Source: Erythrobacteraceae bacterium WH01K (GTDB lineage Bacteria > Pseudomonadota > Alphaproteobacteria > Sphingomonadales > Sphingomonadaceae). Taken from it: a DNA stretch of 64,000 nucleotides. The notes beneath the pieces were generated by a model that was given only the letters and a program-made list of their open reading frames with translations, was not told the DNA's origin and made no database searches. Below, in pieces: positions 44,547-52,871 of the stretch. A program made the translations under genes and the position numbers. Within the stretch, counting starts at the first letter, position 1, and every line of letters starts with the position of its first letter. The stretch spans positions 1,240,001 to 1,304,000 of the forward strand of contig CP115966.1 in assembly GCA_027941995.1 (NCBI GenBank). Reading direction: 5' to 3'.

Positions 44547-46940
44547 TCAGGCGAACCTGCGGCCCTTGCCGGGCTGTTTCACCGTATCGGTGGTCGCCGC
44601 CTTCAGGTGTGACACCTTCGCCGGCTTCGCGCGGGCAGCGCGAAGCTCGGCACCGTGTTCCAGCTCTGCGGGCGGCCTTGCGTGGTCGAACAGGAACCCC
44701 TGGACTGACGTGCAGCCCGTTGCGCGAATGCGTTCGAGCTGCTCGGAATGCTCCACGCCCTCGGCCGTGGTCCGCATCTTGAGCTTGCCTGCCAGGCCGA
44801 CGACCGCGTTGACGATGGCGTCGCTGTCTTCCTTGTTGGCGATGTCGCGCACGAAACAACGATCGATCTTGATGCGATCGAACGGGAAACTGCGCAGGTA
44901 ATTGAGGGAGGAATATCCGGTCCCGAAATCGTCGAGCGCGATCTGCACGCCGATATCGCGGATGCGATGCAGCAGTTCGAAATTCTCGTCATTGTCCTGC
45001 ATCAGGAGCGATTCGGTGATTTCAAGCTCCAGCCGCTGCGGCGCGACCCCGCTCGCGGCAAGCGCGCCGACAATCGTGTTGAGGAGCCCCTCGTCGCGCA
45101 TCTGCGCAGGAGACAGGTTCACGGACACGGTCAGGTGCTCGGGCCAGTTGGCGGCCTCGTTCAGCGCTTCGCGCAGGACCCAGGAACCGATCGCCATGAT
45201 CTGCCCCGTCTCCTCCGCAATGGGGATGAACACGGCGGGGCTGACATCGCCGCGTTCGGGGTGATGCCAGCGGAGCAGCGCTTCGTAACCGACGGTTTCG
45301 GTTGTCGCTGCGTCTTTCAGCGGCTGGTACTGCACTTCCAGTTCCCCGCGCGACAGGGCAGCCCTGAGGTCGAGCTCGAGCGCGCGGCGGTCCTGCACTT
45401 CCTGCTGCATGCCAGGGTCGAACACGCTCGCCCCGCTGCGACCGCGCGACTTGGCATCGTAGAGCGCAAGGTCGGCGGCCTTCAGAACGTCTTCGCCGGT
45501 GAGGCCGTTGTCGGGCGCAAAAGCGACGCCAACGCTTGCCCCGATGGGGAGGGGCTGGACCTGTCCCTCGATCCCGATCGGATCGTCCATCGCGGACACA
45601 ATCGCCTGCGCGATGCCGAGCGCTTCCTGGCGGTCGGCGAGCCTGTCCAGGAGCACGGCAAACTCATCGCCGCCAAGCCGTGCCACCATGTTGGAATTGC
45701 CGACGGCCTGTTCGATCCGGCGTCCGGCCTCGGCTAGGACCGTATCGCCGATGACATGGCCGTGCCTGTCGTTGATCGCCTTGAAATGATCCAGGTCGAC
45801 GTAAAGGATGCCGAGTATCTGGCCGTGGTCCTGCCGGTCGAAGGCGCGGCGCAGCGCGGTGTTGAACAGGCTGCGATTGGGCAGGTTGGTCAGCACGTCG
45901 TAATGCGCCATGTAGGTGACCTTGGCCTCTGCCCGGCGCGAGCGGGAGATATCGGCCATGAACCCGCGCCAGCAATCGAGATTGCCCTCGCTGTCGTAGA
46001 TCGGGCGCGCGCTGATCGACCACCAGCAGCTTTCGCCTTCGATGGTAAGCGGAATGACAAGGCCGCGGAAATTTTCTTCTTTCTCGCCGAGGACACGCAA
46101 TTCGTCGCGTTCCGGACAGTCGTCGAACAGGAGGGAAAGCCGCATCCCGTCGAGCTCTTCCGCGGACCGGGCAGCGGCCTTGCAGAAGCGGGCATTGGGA
46201 CGGAGGATGCGGCCATCTTCGTCGCATTCGAACAGCCAGTCGCTGCCGTCTTCGTCATACTGGTTCAGCAGGAGCTGGATGGTCTCGCTCGCTTCCCTCA
46301 GGCGGCGCGTACGCAGGCGGCGCGTCGCGAACAGGAAGTGGAGATTGAAAACTGCCCAATGCAGGAAGACGAACCCGGAACAGGCCAGGATCGCCGCCAT
46401 CAGGACAGGGCCCGAATGGAAGGCGACCAGCGGAACGGTGGTTGCCGCTGCATAGATAGCCGTCGCCAGGATTGCGCGGCGAGGCATCGCCACCATGCAC
46501 AGGGCGTCGACGAACATGATGAACAGGGCGCTCATCGCGATGATTGGCGCGTATGCGGGAGGAGCGATGGAAAGACCGACCGCCGTCACGCCGCCCCAGA
46601 AGAGCGCCCGAACGATGACGAGATCGCGGTAAGAGGCATAGTTCTGCCTGTGCGACTGCGTGCGAGACGCGATACGTTTTTCGATCTGGATCTGCCGGGC
46701 AATGATTGCAAAGCCGCCAGCTGCAAAGATCCCCAGCAGTATAGCATTCGCGAAGGCCGCATAGATAATCAGGCCGGCTGCAAGTCGGGCGGCATCCCAT
46801 CCGAGGTAGGGGAAGGCCGCCGTATGATTGAGCTTGCAACGCGCCCACCATTCCACGTCCTTGTCGGCAACGCGGTGATTGATGAGATTGAGGAGCAAAA
46901 ACTCCCTGACGGACTGTTTTTGCAACCAGCTATTCAGCAT
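44547..46940 (-). CDS. Membrane-bound PAS-GGDEF-EAL cyclic-di-GMP protein (second copy)
   Basis: A 797-residue protein with the same order as the one at 6591-8942. Five or six hydrophobic helices occupy about residues 50-225, a PAS-like domain about 235-350, then a GGDEF domain with the intact motif at about 423-427, and an EAL domain with EAL at about 553. The EAL motifs NLSPAQ, EITES, DDFGTGYSS and AEGVE are all present. The C-terminus is a basic tail (VKQPGKGRRFA). Both catalytic cores look active. It ends 3 bases from cobS. Confidence 0.88.
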   Translation of the reverse strand: MLNSWLQKQSVREFLLLNLINHRVADKDVEWWARCKLNHTAAFPYLGWDAARLAAGLIIYAAFANAILLGIFAAGGFAIIARQIQIEKRIASRTQSHRQNYASYRDLVIVRALFWGGVTAVGLSIAPPAYAPIIAMSALFIMFVDALCMVAMPRRAILATAIYAAATTVPLVAFHSGPVLMAAILACSGFVFLHWAVFNLHFLFATRRLRTRRLREASETIQLLLNQYDEDGSDWLFECDEDGRILRPNARFCKAAARSAEELDGMRLSLLFDDCPERDELRVLGEKEENFRGLVIPLTIEGESCWWSISARPIYDSEGNLDCWRGFMADISRSRRAEAKVTYMAHYDVLTNLPNRSLFNTALRRAFDRQDHGQILGILYVDLDHFKAINDRHGHVIGDTVLAEAGRRIEQAVGNSNMVARLGGDEFAVLLDRLADRQEALGIAQAIVSAMDDPIGIEGQVQPLPIGASVGVAFAPDNGLTGEDVLKAADLALYDAKSRGRSGASVFDPGMQQEVQDRRALELDLRAALSRGELEVQYQPLKDAATTETVGYEALLRWHHPERGDVSPAVFIPIAEETGQIMAIGSWVLREALNEAANWPEHLTVSVNLSPAQMRDEGLLNTIVGALAASGVAPQRLELEITESLLMQDNDENFELLHRIRDIGVQIALDDFGTGYSSLNYLRSFPFDRIKIDRCFVRDIANKEDSDAIVNAVVGLAGKLKMRTTAEGVEHSEQLERIRATGCTSVQGFLFDHARPPAELEHGAELRAARAKPAKVSHLKAATTDTVKQPGKGRRFA

Positions 46941-47073
46941 CGACCCCTTAACCCTCGCCGAAATCTCTCGTGGTGAGAGCCGTTTAGGTCCGGGTGGTTA
47001 AGATGGTGTTGCCGCTGGATCGCCCGCAAACGAAGCTCTCGTTTTTACCGTGTTGATGGTCTAATACAGTTCG

Positions 47074-49332
47074 ATGCGCCGCTTTTCCCGTTCTTCCCGC
47101 CAGGCAGAGGACGAACCGTCCCGTCACGAGGGTTATTACCCCATCGCGGACAGTCCCGCAGCGGGCTGGAGCGAGGAAGACGACTGGGATGCAGAAGCCG
47201 ACTGGGACGACCGGCCCGGAGGCGTAAACCGTGACCCCTTCGCAAACGAAGTGGATCAGGAATCCCGCGGACTAGGACGAACCGGCTGGCGTCGTCTGCT
47301 GACGTGGAAATGGATCAGGCGCGGCCTCCTGCTGCTTGCCGCCGTCGTCATACTGCTGATCGGCTACCTGGCGATAACCGCTCCGCTTTCGAAGTCGCTT
47401 CAGCCCGTCGTCCCGCCGCAGGTCACGCTGCTTGCATCGGACGGCACCCCGATCGCGCGCAGCGGCGCGATTACGGAGCCCCCAGTGCCCGTATCCGAGC
47501 TTCCGCCCCATGTGGTCGATGCATTTCTGAGCGTCGAGGACCGGCGGTTCTATTCGCATTGGGGAGTCGATCCGCGCGGTCTGGCGCGAGCCGCCTGGTC
47601 CAATGCCACGGACGGAACCGTCCAGGGCGGCAGCACCATCACCCAGCAATTGGCGAAGTTTACCTTCCTGACGCCGGAACGCAGCCTGACCCGAAAGGCG
47701 CGCGAGATGCTCATCGCCTTCTGGCTGGAGAGCTGGCTGACGAAGGACGAGATTCTGACGCGTTATCTCGCCAATGCGTATTTCGGGGACAATACGTACG
47801 GATTGCACGCCGCCAGCCTGCACTATTTCCATCGCCGGCCGCAAAACCTGACTGTTGCGCAGGCCGCCATGCTTGCGGGCCTTGTGCAGGCGCCGTCCTA
47901 CCTCGCGCCGAGCAAGCATTACCAGCGCGCCGAAGAGCGCATGCTTGTTGTGCTGGGTACCATGGTGGCGGCGGGGCACCTGACGCAGGCGGAAGCGGAC
48001 GCGGTGAAGGCCCCTTCGCTCGATATCCGCAGTGGCGACGTGATGCCGACAGGGACCTATTTCGCGGACTGGGCACTGCCGCAGGCCAGGGACCGCGTGG
48101 AAAGCGGTTATGCCCGGCAGACCCTGACCACCACGCTGGATGCCCGGTTGCAGACGATTGCGCGTGACGCGGTTGCCCGCGCTCCGCTGGGCGGCGCGCA
48201 GGCCGCGCTCGTCGCGATGCGCCGCAACGGCGAAGTCGTCGCCATGGTGGGGGGCAAGGATTACGCCAGCTCGCCCTTCAACCGCGCCACGCAGGCGAGG
48301 CGGCAGGCCGGATCGACCTTCAAGTTGTTCGTCTATCTCGCAGCGCTGGAGGCCGGGGCGCAGCCGGACGACGTCGTCAGCAACCTGCCGATCGAAACCG
48401 GTTCCTATCGGCCGAAGAATTCCGGCGGGAAATACAGCGAGAGCCTGACACTGGAACAGGCCTTTGCCGCGTCCAGCAATGTCGCCACCGTTCGCCTGTT
48501 CGAACAGGTGGGGAGCGAGAATGTCATCGAAATGGCCCGCGCCTTCGGGATAGAGGCCCCGATGGACCAGGGCGATCCCAGCCTTGCACTGGGCACGGCC
48601 AGTATTCCCCTGATCGATCTCACCGCGGCTTACGCCGGCGTTGCCAGCAATTCCTTCCCGGTGGAGCCGACGGCGTTCCCCAAGCCGGAACAGGGCTGGT
48701 GGGACTGGTTCTGGAACGGCCCGGAAAGCCTGGGTTCCGCCGATCACGAGGCCATCGAGACGATGCTGCGTAGCGCCATCAATTCGGGAACGGGACGCGC
48801 GGCGATGCTCGCCGGGCCCAATTACGGGAAGACCGGGACCACACAGGACAACCGCGACGCGCTGTTCGTCGGTTATGCAGGGGACCTCGTGGTGGGCGTC
48901 TGGATCGGGAACGACGACAATTCGTCGCTGGGGGACATCTCCGGCGGCGGTGCCCCTGCGCGGATTTGGAAGGACTTCATGCGCCGGGCCCTTGGCGCGC
49001 AGGACCAGGCGACGAATGGCGGGAGCGCGCCCAGAGCCGATCCGTCAGGGCCGGTGGAACCTCTCGACGTGCCCGAACCGTCCGACATTCCGTCCGACCT
49101 ACCCGGCGATCTTCCGGGCGGGCCGGGTGATGTCAGCCTCAGAATGGAGGACGGCGAGGTTATTCTGCGGACCCGGGTCGAGGGCATTCCGATCGATGTG
49201 CGCCTTGGCGAAGGCGGTATGCGGATGGACGACGAGGCGATAGAAGAGGCTCGGCGCGAAGCGGAGGAAAGGGTTCGCGAAGAAATCGCCGAAGCGACCG
49301 AAAGAGCGCGCGAGACTGCAGGCGAGCGCTAG
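47074..49332 (+). CDS. Penicillin-binding protein 1A-type (transglycosylase/transpeptidase)
   Basis: A 752-residue class A PBP that polymerises and crosslinks peptidoglycan. A cytoplasmic acidic arm precedes a single membrane helix (about 85-108). The GT51 domain has EDRRFYSHWGVDPRG at about 155 and GGSTITQQLAK. The transpeptidase domain has STFK (Ser414, Lys417), SSN at 467-469 and KTG at 586-588. A proline/acidic linker and a charged helix close the protein (EEARREAEERVREEIAEATER). The ordinary OB domain of PBP1A is not evident, so it is the compact 1C-like form. The stop shares CTAG with the next gene's end. Confidence 0.9.
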   Translation: MRRFSRSSRQAEDEPSRHEGYYPIADSPAAGWSEEDDWDAEADWDDRPGGVNRDPFANEVDQESRGLGRTGWRRLLTWKWIRRGLLLLAAVVILLIGYLAITAPLSKSLQPVVPPQVTLLASDGTPIARSGAITEPPVPVSELPPHVVDAFLSVEDRRFYSHWGVDPRGLARAAWSNATDGTVQGGSTITQQLAKFTFLTPERSLTRKAREMLIAFWLESWLTKDEILTRYLANAYFGDNTYGLHAASLHYFHRRPQNLTVAQAAMLAGLVQAPSYLAPSKHYQRAEERMLVVLGTMVAAGHLTQAEADAVKAPSLDIRSGDVMPTGTYFADWALPQARDRVESGYARQTLTTTLDARLQTIARDAVARAPLGGAQAALVAMRRNGEVVAMVGGKDYASSPFNRATQARRQAGSTFKLFVYLAALEAGAQPDDVVSNLPIETGSYRPKNSGGKYSESLTLEQAFAASSNVATVRLFEQVGSENVIEMARAFGIEAPMDQGDPSLALGTASIPLIDLTAAYAGVASNSFPVEPTAFPKPEQGWWDWFWNGPESLGSADHEAIETMLRSAINSGTGRAAMLAGPNYGKTGTTQDNRDALFVGYAGDLVVGVWIGNDDNSSLGDISGGGAPARIWKDFMRRALGAQDQATNGGSAPRADPSGPVEPLDVPEPSDIPSDLPGDLPGGPGDVSLRMEDGEVILRTRVEGIPIDVRLGEGGMRMDDEAIEEARREAEERVREEIAEATERARETAGER

Positions 49333-49796
49333 GTGCCGGATGTACCGGACGCCGCGGGAGCCTCATCCTCGATTTCGCCCATCAGGACATTCATCACAGC
49401 GGTCGCACGCGGCCTTGACCTGTCGTCCTGCCAGCATTCGACCTCTACATTGGCATTCCTGCGGCCCAGCTTGGTAATCCGCGCCTGCGCGTACAATGTC
49501 TCCGACTTCGCGCCGGCGAGGAACTGCATGGTGATGTTGATCGGCTTGAGCTGGACCTGCGTCCGCCCGTCCATCTTCAAGCGCATCCGGATTGCGCCAT
49601 AGCCCGCTGTTTCGAGCAGACCACTGATCGCGCCGCCATGATAGTGGGACGGCCGGCCCTGCACCGTATCGGAAAACGGCACGCTCAGGATGGGTTCGTC
49701 CTGCAGGTCATGGACGGTTATGCCCATCGACCGGGCGTATGGGGTGAGCAGCGCGTCCATGTCGGCAGGGTCGTTTGCAGGCGTGTCAGTGGACAT
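49329..49796 (-). CDS. PaaI-family hotdog thioesterase
   Basis: A 155-residue single-hotdog protein. The active-site motif resembles the PaaI family: GRPSHYHGGAISGLLETAGYGAIRMRL. Such proteins hydrolyse aryl- or acyl-CoA. It is translated from ATG 49796, inside the last codons of another thioesterase gene (11-base overlap). The rest of the long frame to 49868 overlaps that gene and is not part of it. Confidence 0.87.
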   Translation of the reverse strand: MSTDTPANDPADMDALLTPYARSMGITVHDLQDEPILSVPFSDTVQGRPSHYHGGAISGLLETAGYGAIRMRLKMDGRTQVQLKPINITMQFLAGAKSETLYAQARITKLGRRNANVEVECWQDDRSRPRATAVMNVLMGEIEDEAPAASGTSGT

Positions 49797-50238
49797 TTCT
49801 CGTTCCTCCACCAATGGCCATGAACACCCCGGCCATGTTCGCGACGGGATCGTCCGGATCGCCGTCATGCGCGATGCCTTTCACGAAGGCTGCGGAGCGC
49901 GTGAGGCGGTAGCACTGCGAACGGCCGAAAACGGCCTTGCGAACCTTTGCGGGGCGCAGGTAATCGACCCGCAGGTCCAGCGTCGCGATGGGCCTGAATT
50001 CCCCCATCCGCGTCCAGATCGCCATTCCGCTCGCCATGTCCATCAGGCTGATGATGGGGCCGGAGGCGAGCACCGCGCGGTCCGCCTCGCCGATCAGGTC
50101 CTCGCGCCAGGGAAGCTCTATTTCCACCCAGTCGTCCCCGTGATCCGCATAGCGCATGCCCAGCCAGCCATTATGGCTGCCCCCGAACATGAAAGGCGCG
50201 AAGGTTTCGGGATCGAATTTGGGTTGCTCGTCACTCAT
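49786..50238 (-). CDS. PaaI-family hotdog thioesterase (upstream copy)
   Basis: A 150-residue hotdog protein that begins MSDEQPKFDPETFAPFMFGG. LASGPIISLMDMASGMAIW marks the active-site helix and FRPIATLDLRVDYLRPAK the following strand, as in PaaI-type proteins. It is coupled to a second thioesterase. The pair probably acts on related acyl-CoA substrates. It is divergent from the small gene at 50366, with a 127-base gap that must contain promoters for both directions. Confidence 0.88.
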   Translation of the reverse strand: MSDEQPKFDPETFAPFMFGGSHNGWLGMRYADHGDDWVEIELPWREDLIGEADRAVLASGPIISLMDMASGMAIWTRMGEFRPIATLDLRVDYLRPAKVRKAVFGRSQCYRLTRSAAFVKGIAHDGDPDDPVANMAGVFMAIGGGTRNVH

Positions 50239-50365
50239 CGCTGCAACCCAGTGATAGAGGTCCGCCGCGATGACAATGTTTTAATTGTCCCGGTGGACCA
50301 GGGCGCGCCAGTTTCGCGATCCGCGCTGCCCATTCCGGGCCGCCGCAACAGGAGGGTCGCAAACC

Positions 50366-50521
50366 TTGAAACTACCTCAAATCAGTATCGACAGCCTGCC
50401 CGATCTCGAACGGGTGACCGGCGTTTTCGGCAGCCTGATCGACGGCGCCAGCGCCACGGTGGACGACCGCGTCGTGATCATCATGGTCTATCTCTACGAC
50501 CATATGTCCCTCGGCCTTTAG
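50366..50521 (+). CDS. Small 51-residue protein of unknown function, TTG start
   Basis: TTG at 50366 is preceded by AGGAGG at 50350-50355, a strong ribosome-binding site 10 bases upstream. It reads MKLPQISIDSLPDLERVTGV and on to DDRVVIIMVYLYDHMSLGL. No ATG or GTG exists at the right place. The protein has an acidic N-half and a hydrophobic stretch near its end. It is followed after 11 bases by the next gene, so the three genes of this cassette look co-transcribed. No family recognised. It could be a RiPP-like precursor, a small regulatory subunit or a leader; none is proven. Confidence 0.6.
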   Translation: MKLPQISIDSLPDLERVTGVFGSLIDGASATVDDRVVIIMVYLYDHMSLGL

Positions 50522-50532
50522 GGGAGGCGGAC

Positions 50533-51493
50533 ATGGTTCCCTGTGCCGAACTTTCGGCCTTCATCGCCGACCGTTCGGCACAGGTTTCTGCCCAGCGCCT
50601 GATGACGCGTGCAGCCACTGCATGGCGGAAGTCCGAAGACGTGGCGCCCGTGTCGAAGACTCTGCGAGACTATGGCGACGGCTCTCCGCTGGAGGAGTGC
50701 GCTGCGCTGTTCGAACTGATGGGCGATCCCGCAAAGGCCGAAGCGTTCGCAAGTGGGTTCCTGACGGCCATGACTGCGGCCATGGCCGAACAACCGTTGG
50801 GCCATCCATGTTTCTGGCACAGCATCGAAGGCGATTTCACCGCCGTCCACTTGCTGCATTCGGGACAGGCGACACTTTCCCCTGCTGGTCGTCGAAGCGG
50901 ATGCAGGTTCGCCGACAACACCCGTGGTTTCCGCCAGCTTCACCGCGACCGAGCGGCACGAGATCATCCTCGCCGGAAAGGCCGAAGGGGAGATGTACAG
51001 TCTCGAAAACTCGTCGAACCTTCGCCGCAACAACGGCCGAAAAGTCTTTGAAAAGGGACAGGTCCTGCACTTGCCTGCGTGGACAGTTCGGGTGTTCCAG
51101 CAGGTTTCGGCTCCGCTCGTCAGCCTCCGCCTGTCGCGCCGACCCCAGCCGATGCCCGTCACGAAGCAGGTGCGGCTCTCCGATGGAGCGGTGCTGCACG
51201 AGGCAGCGGGCGATCCGGTGGATACGCGTCACGAATTGATGGCGGCCCTCCTGGGCGAGATGCAGCATGAAGAGGCGACGCCGGCACTTGCGGCCTTTGC
51301 ATCCCGTCCAGGCTTTTTCGGCGCCCGGTGGGAAGCACTGCGCCGTACGCTTGCGCTCGACACGGAGACCGGTTTCCGGCTGCTGACGCGCATCGCCGAC
51401 GATCCGGACGACCCAATAGCTGCAGACGCATACAGGCTGCGCGGTCGTCTTCTGGAATCCCATCCGGTCCTTATGAATTTGGTGGAGGGCTGA
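50533..51493 (+). pseudogene. Cupin-like protein of unknown function, interrupted by a +1 frameshift
   Basis: GGGAGG precedes ATG 50533. The first frame runs MVPCAELSAFIADRSAQVS to about 50877 and ends at 51051 in an unlikely tail. The second frame carries LLVVEADAGSPTTPVVSASF and continues to 51493 (stop before gene 3). Skipping one base at 50878 (CTT-T-CCC) joins both into a single protein of about 319 residues. The joined product has a cupin-like strand pattern (HEIILAGKAEGEMYSLE, GQVLHLPAWTVRVFQQVSAPLVSLRL). It may be a true frameshift mutation, a sequence error in the T/C run, or a programmed slip. I cannot tell which. Confidence 0.6.
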
Positions 51494-51495
51494 CC

Positions 51496-52386
51496 ATGCC
51501 AGCTGTCATCGAGGCCGGGACATGTGCGCCAATCTCCCTTGCAGAGGCTGTCGCGCGGCTCGACGCACTCAACCCGGACTTCCGGGACGACGGGGATATT
51601 TCCGAAGCGGCCCGATGCCTGTCCGCACTCGATGCGAATCGCGCTTTCCTCGGCGATCTGATCGCCCGTGAGCTCAAGACAGGCCACAAGGAAGTGCCGG
51701 GCGAAAACGGTTACGGGCCTCAGGCTATCATGCTGTCCGGAGCCCGGACCGGCTACTTCCTGCGCGCGAACATCTGGCCATCGCCGGGCGAAAGCGCTTT
51801 CCGGTCGAGCGGGCCGGAAAGCTTCGTCTACGGACTGCCGCACGACCACAATTTCGATTTCCTGACCGTCGGTCATTTCGGGCCGGGTTATGGCAGCGAC
51901 TATTACGAATACGATTACGATACGGTCGCGGGCATTTCGGGCGAGAATGCAGGCTTACGGTTAGCAGAACGCTCTATCCTCTCGCCGGGCCGGATGCTGC
52001 ATTACCGGGCGCACCGGGACGTGCATGCGCAATTGCCGCCTACCAGCCTGTCCGTTTCGCTAAACATCGTTGCAGCCGACCCGGCGCGCAGCTGGTGCGA
52101 CCAGTACCGCTTCGACGTCAGGGAAAACCGCGTCGCTGCAATCGTCAATTCCGGGGCGAGCGAAGCGCTGCTGCGATGCGGCATCGCCATGGGGCACGGC
52201 GAGACGCTGGATCTGGCAGGCCGGTTCGCACATCACCATCCGTGCGAGCGGCTGAGGCTGGCCGTTTTCGACGCTCGCAGCTGTATGGAAGTCGATGCGG
52301 ACGCGGTGTGGCGCGAAGCGGAACTGTCGGGCAGCCGCCTCGTCGCAGGGGAGGCCCGGCTCAGGCGGCAACAGCTGGAGCGCTAG
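51496..52386 (+). CDS. Uncharacterised metal-binding, cupin-like protein (HDHNFD motif)
   Basis: A 296-residue protein, third gene of the cassette; GGAGGG sits 6 bases before ATG 51496, and the preceding stop is 2 bases away. Motif YGLPHDHNFDFLTVGHFGPGYGSDYYEYDYD and a second strand SPGRMLHYRAHRDVHAQLPPTSLSVSLN both place paired histidines on a jelly-roll-like core, as in metal-dependent cupins. An oxygenase or epimerase role is possible but not shown. Two TTA codons at 51955 and 51961 are unusual for this GC-rich sequence. The last codon shares CTAG with the stop of ruvX on the other strand. I do not recognise a named family. Confidence 0.7.
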   Translation: MPAVIEAGTCAPISLAEAVARLDALNPDFRDDGDISEAARCLSALDANRAFLGDLIARELKTGHKEVPGENGYGPQAIMLSGARTGYFLRANIWPSPGESAFRSSGPESFVYGLPHDHNFDFLTVGHFGPGYGSDYYEYDYDTVAGISGENAGLRLAERSILSPGRMLHYRAHRDVHAQLPPTSLSVSLNIVAADPARSWCDQYRFDVRENRVAAIVNSGASEALLRCGIAMGHGETLDLAGRFAHHHPCERLRLAVFDARSCMEVDADAVWREAELSGSRLVAGEARLRRQQLER

Positions 52387-52871
52387 AAAATAGCCCCGCC
52401 GGCAAGCCTGTCGATCGCGGCTTGCAGGATGATGGCCGCCGCGTGGCTGTCGATCCTTTCTGCCCGACGGGCACGGCTGGTGCCCTGGTCGATCATGGCG
52501 CTATCGGCGCTCTGGGTCGACCAGCGCTCGTCCCACAAGAGGACGGGCAGGTCGAACGCCTCCACCATGTTTCGGGCATAGGCGCGGCTGGCCTGCGCCC
52601 GCGGCCCCTCGCTCCCGTCCATGTTGCGGGGCAGGCCAATGACGATGCCTGCGACCTCTCGCGGAGCCATGATGGTGCGCATCGCCTCGCGGTCGCGGCC
52701 GAACTTGCCACGCGGCAAGGTCTTGCCTGCCGTGGCGAACCGCCATCCGGCATCGCAGGTCGCGATCCCGATGGTTTTTGTACCGAGGTCGAGCGCCATC
52801 AACACGCCGCCATCGGGCAGCGCATCGCCGAATTCGGCAGCGTTCTCGGTAATCAGCGCGCTGCTTCCCAT
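52383..52871 (-). CDS. ruvX: Holliday junction resolvase-like RuvX (YqgF)
   Basis: A 162-residue RNase H-like protein of the YqgF/RuvX family. The first acidic site lies in GGVLMALDLGTKTIGIATCD, and later VAGIVIGLPRNMDGSEGPRAQ and LLWDERWSTQSADSAM carry the other active-site acids. In E. coli YqgF acts in 16S rRNA 5' processing, and a Holliday-junction role is proposed. The gene begins inside the end of the DUF3089 gene (19-base overlap) and ends at a CTAG shared with the gene on the other strand. Confidence 0.93.
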   Translation of the reverse strand: MGSSALITENAAEFGDALPDGGVLMALDLGTKTIGIATCDAGWRFATAGKTLPRGKFGRDREAMRTIMAPREVAGIVIGLPRNMDGSEGPRAQASRAYARNMVEAFDLPVLLWDERWSTQSADSAMIDQGTSRARRAERIDSHAAAIILQAAIDRLAGGAIF

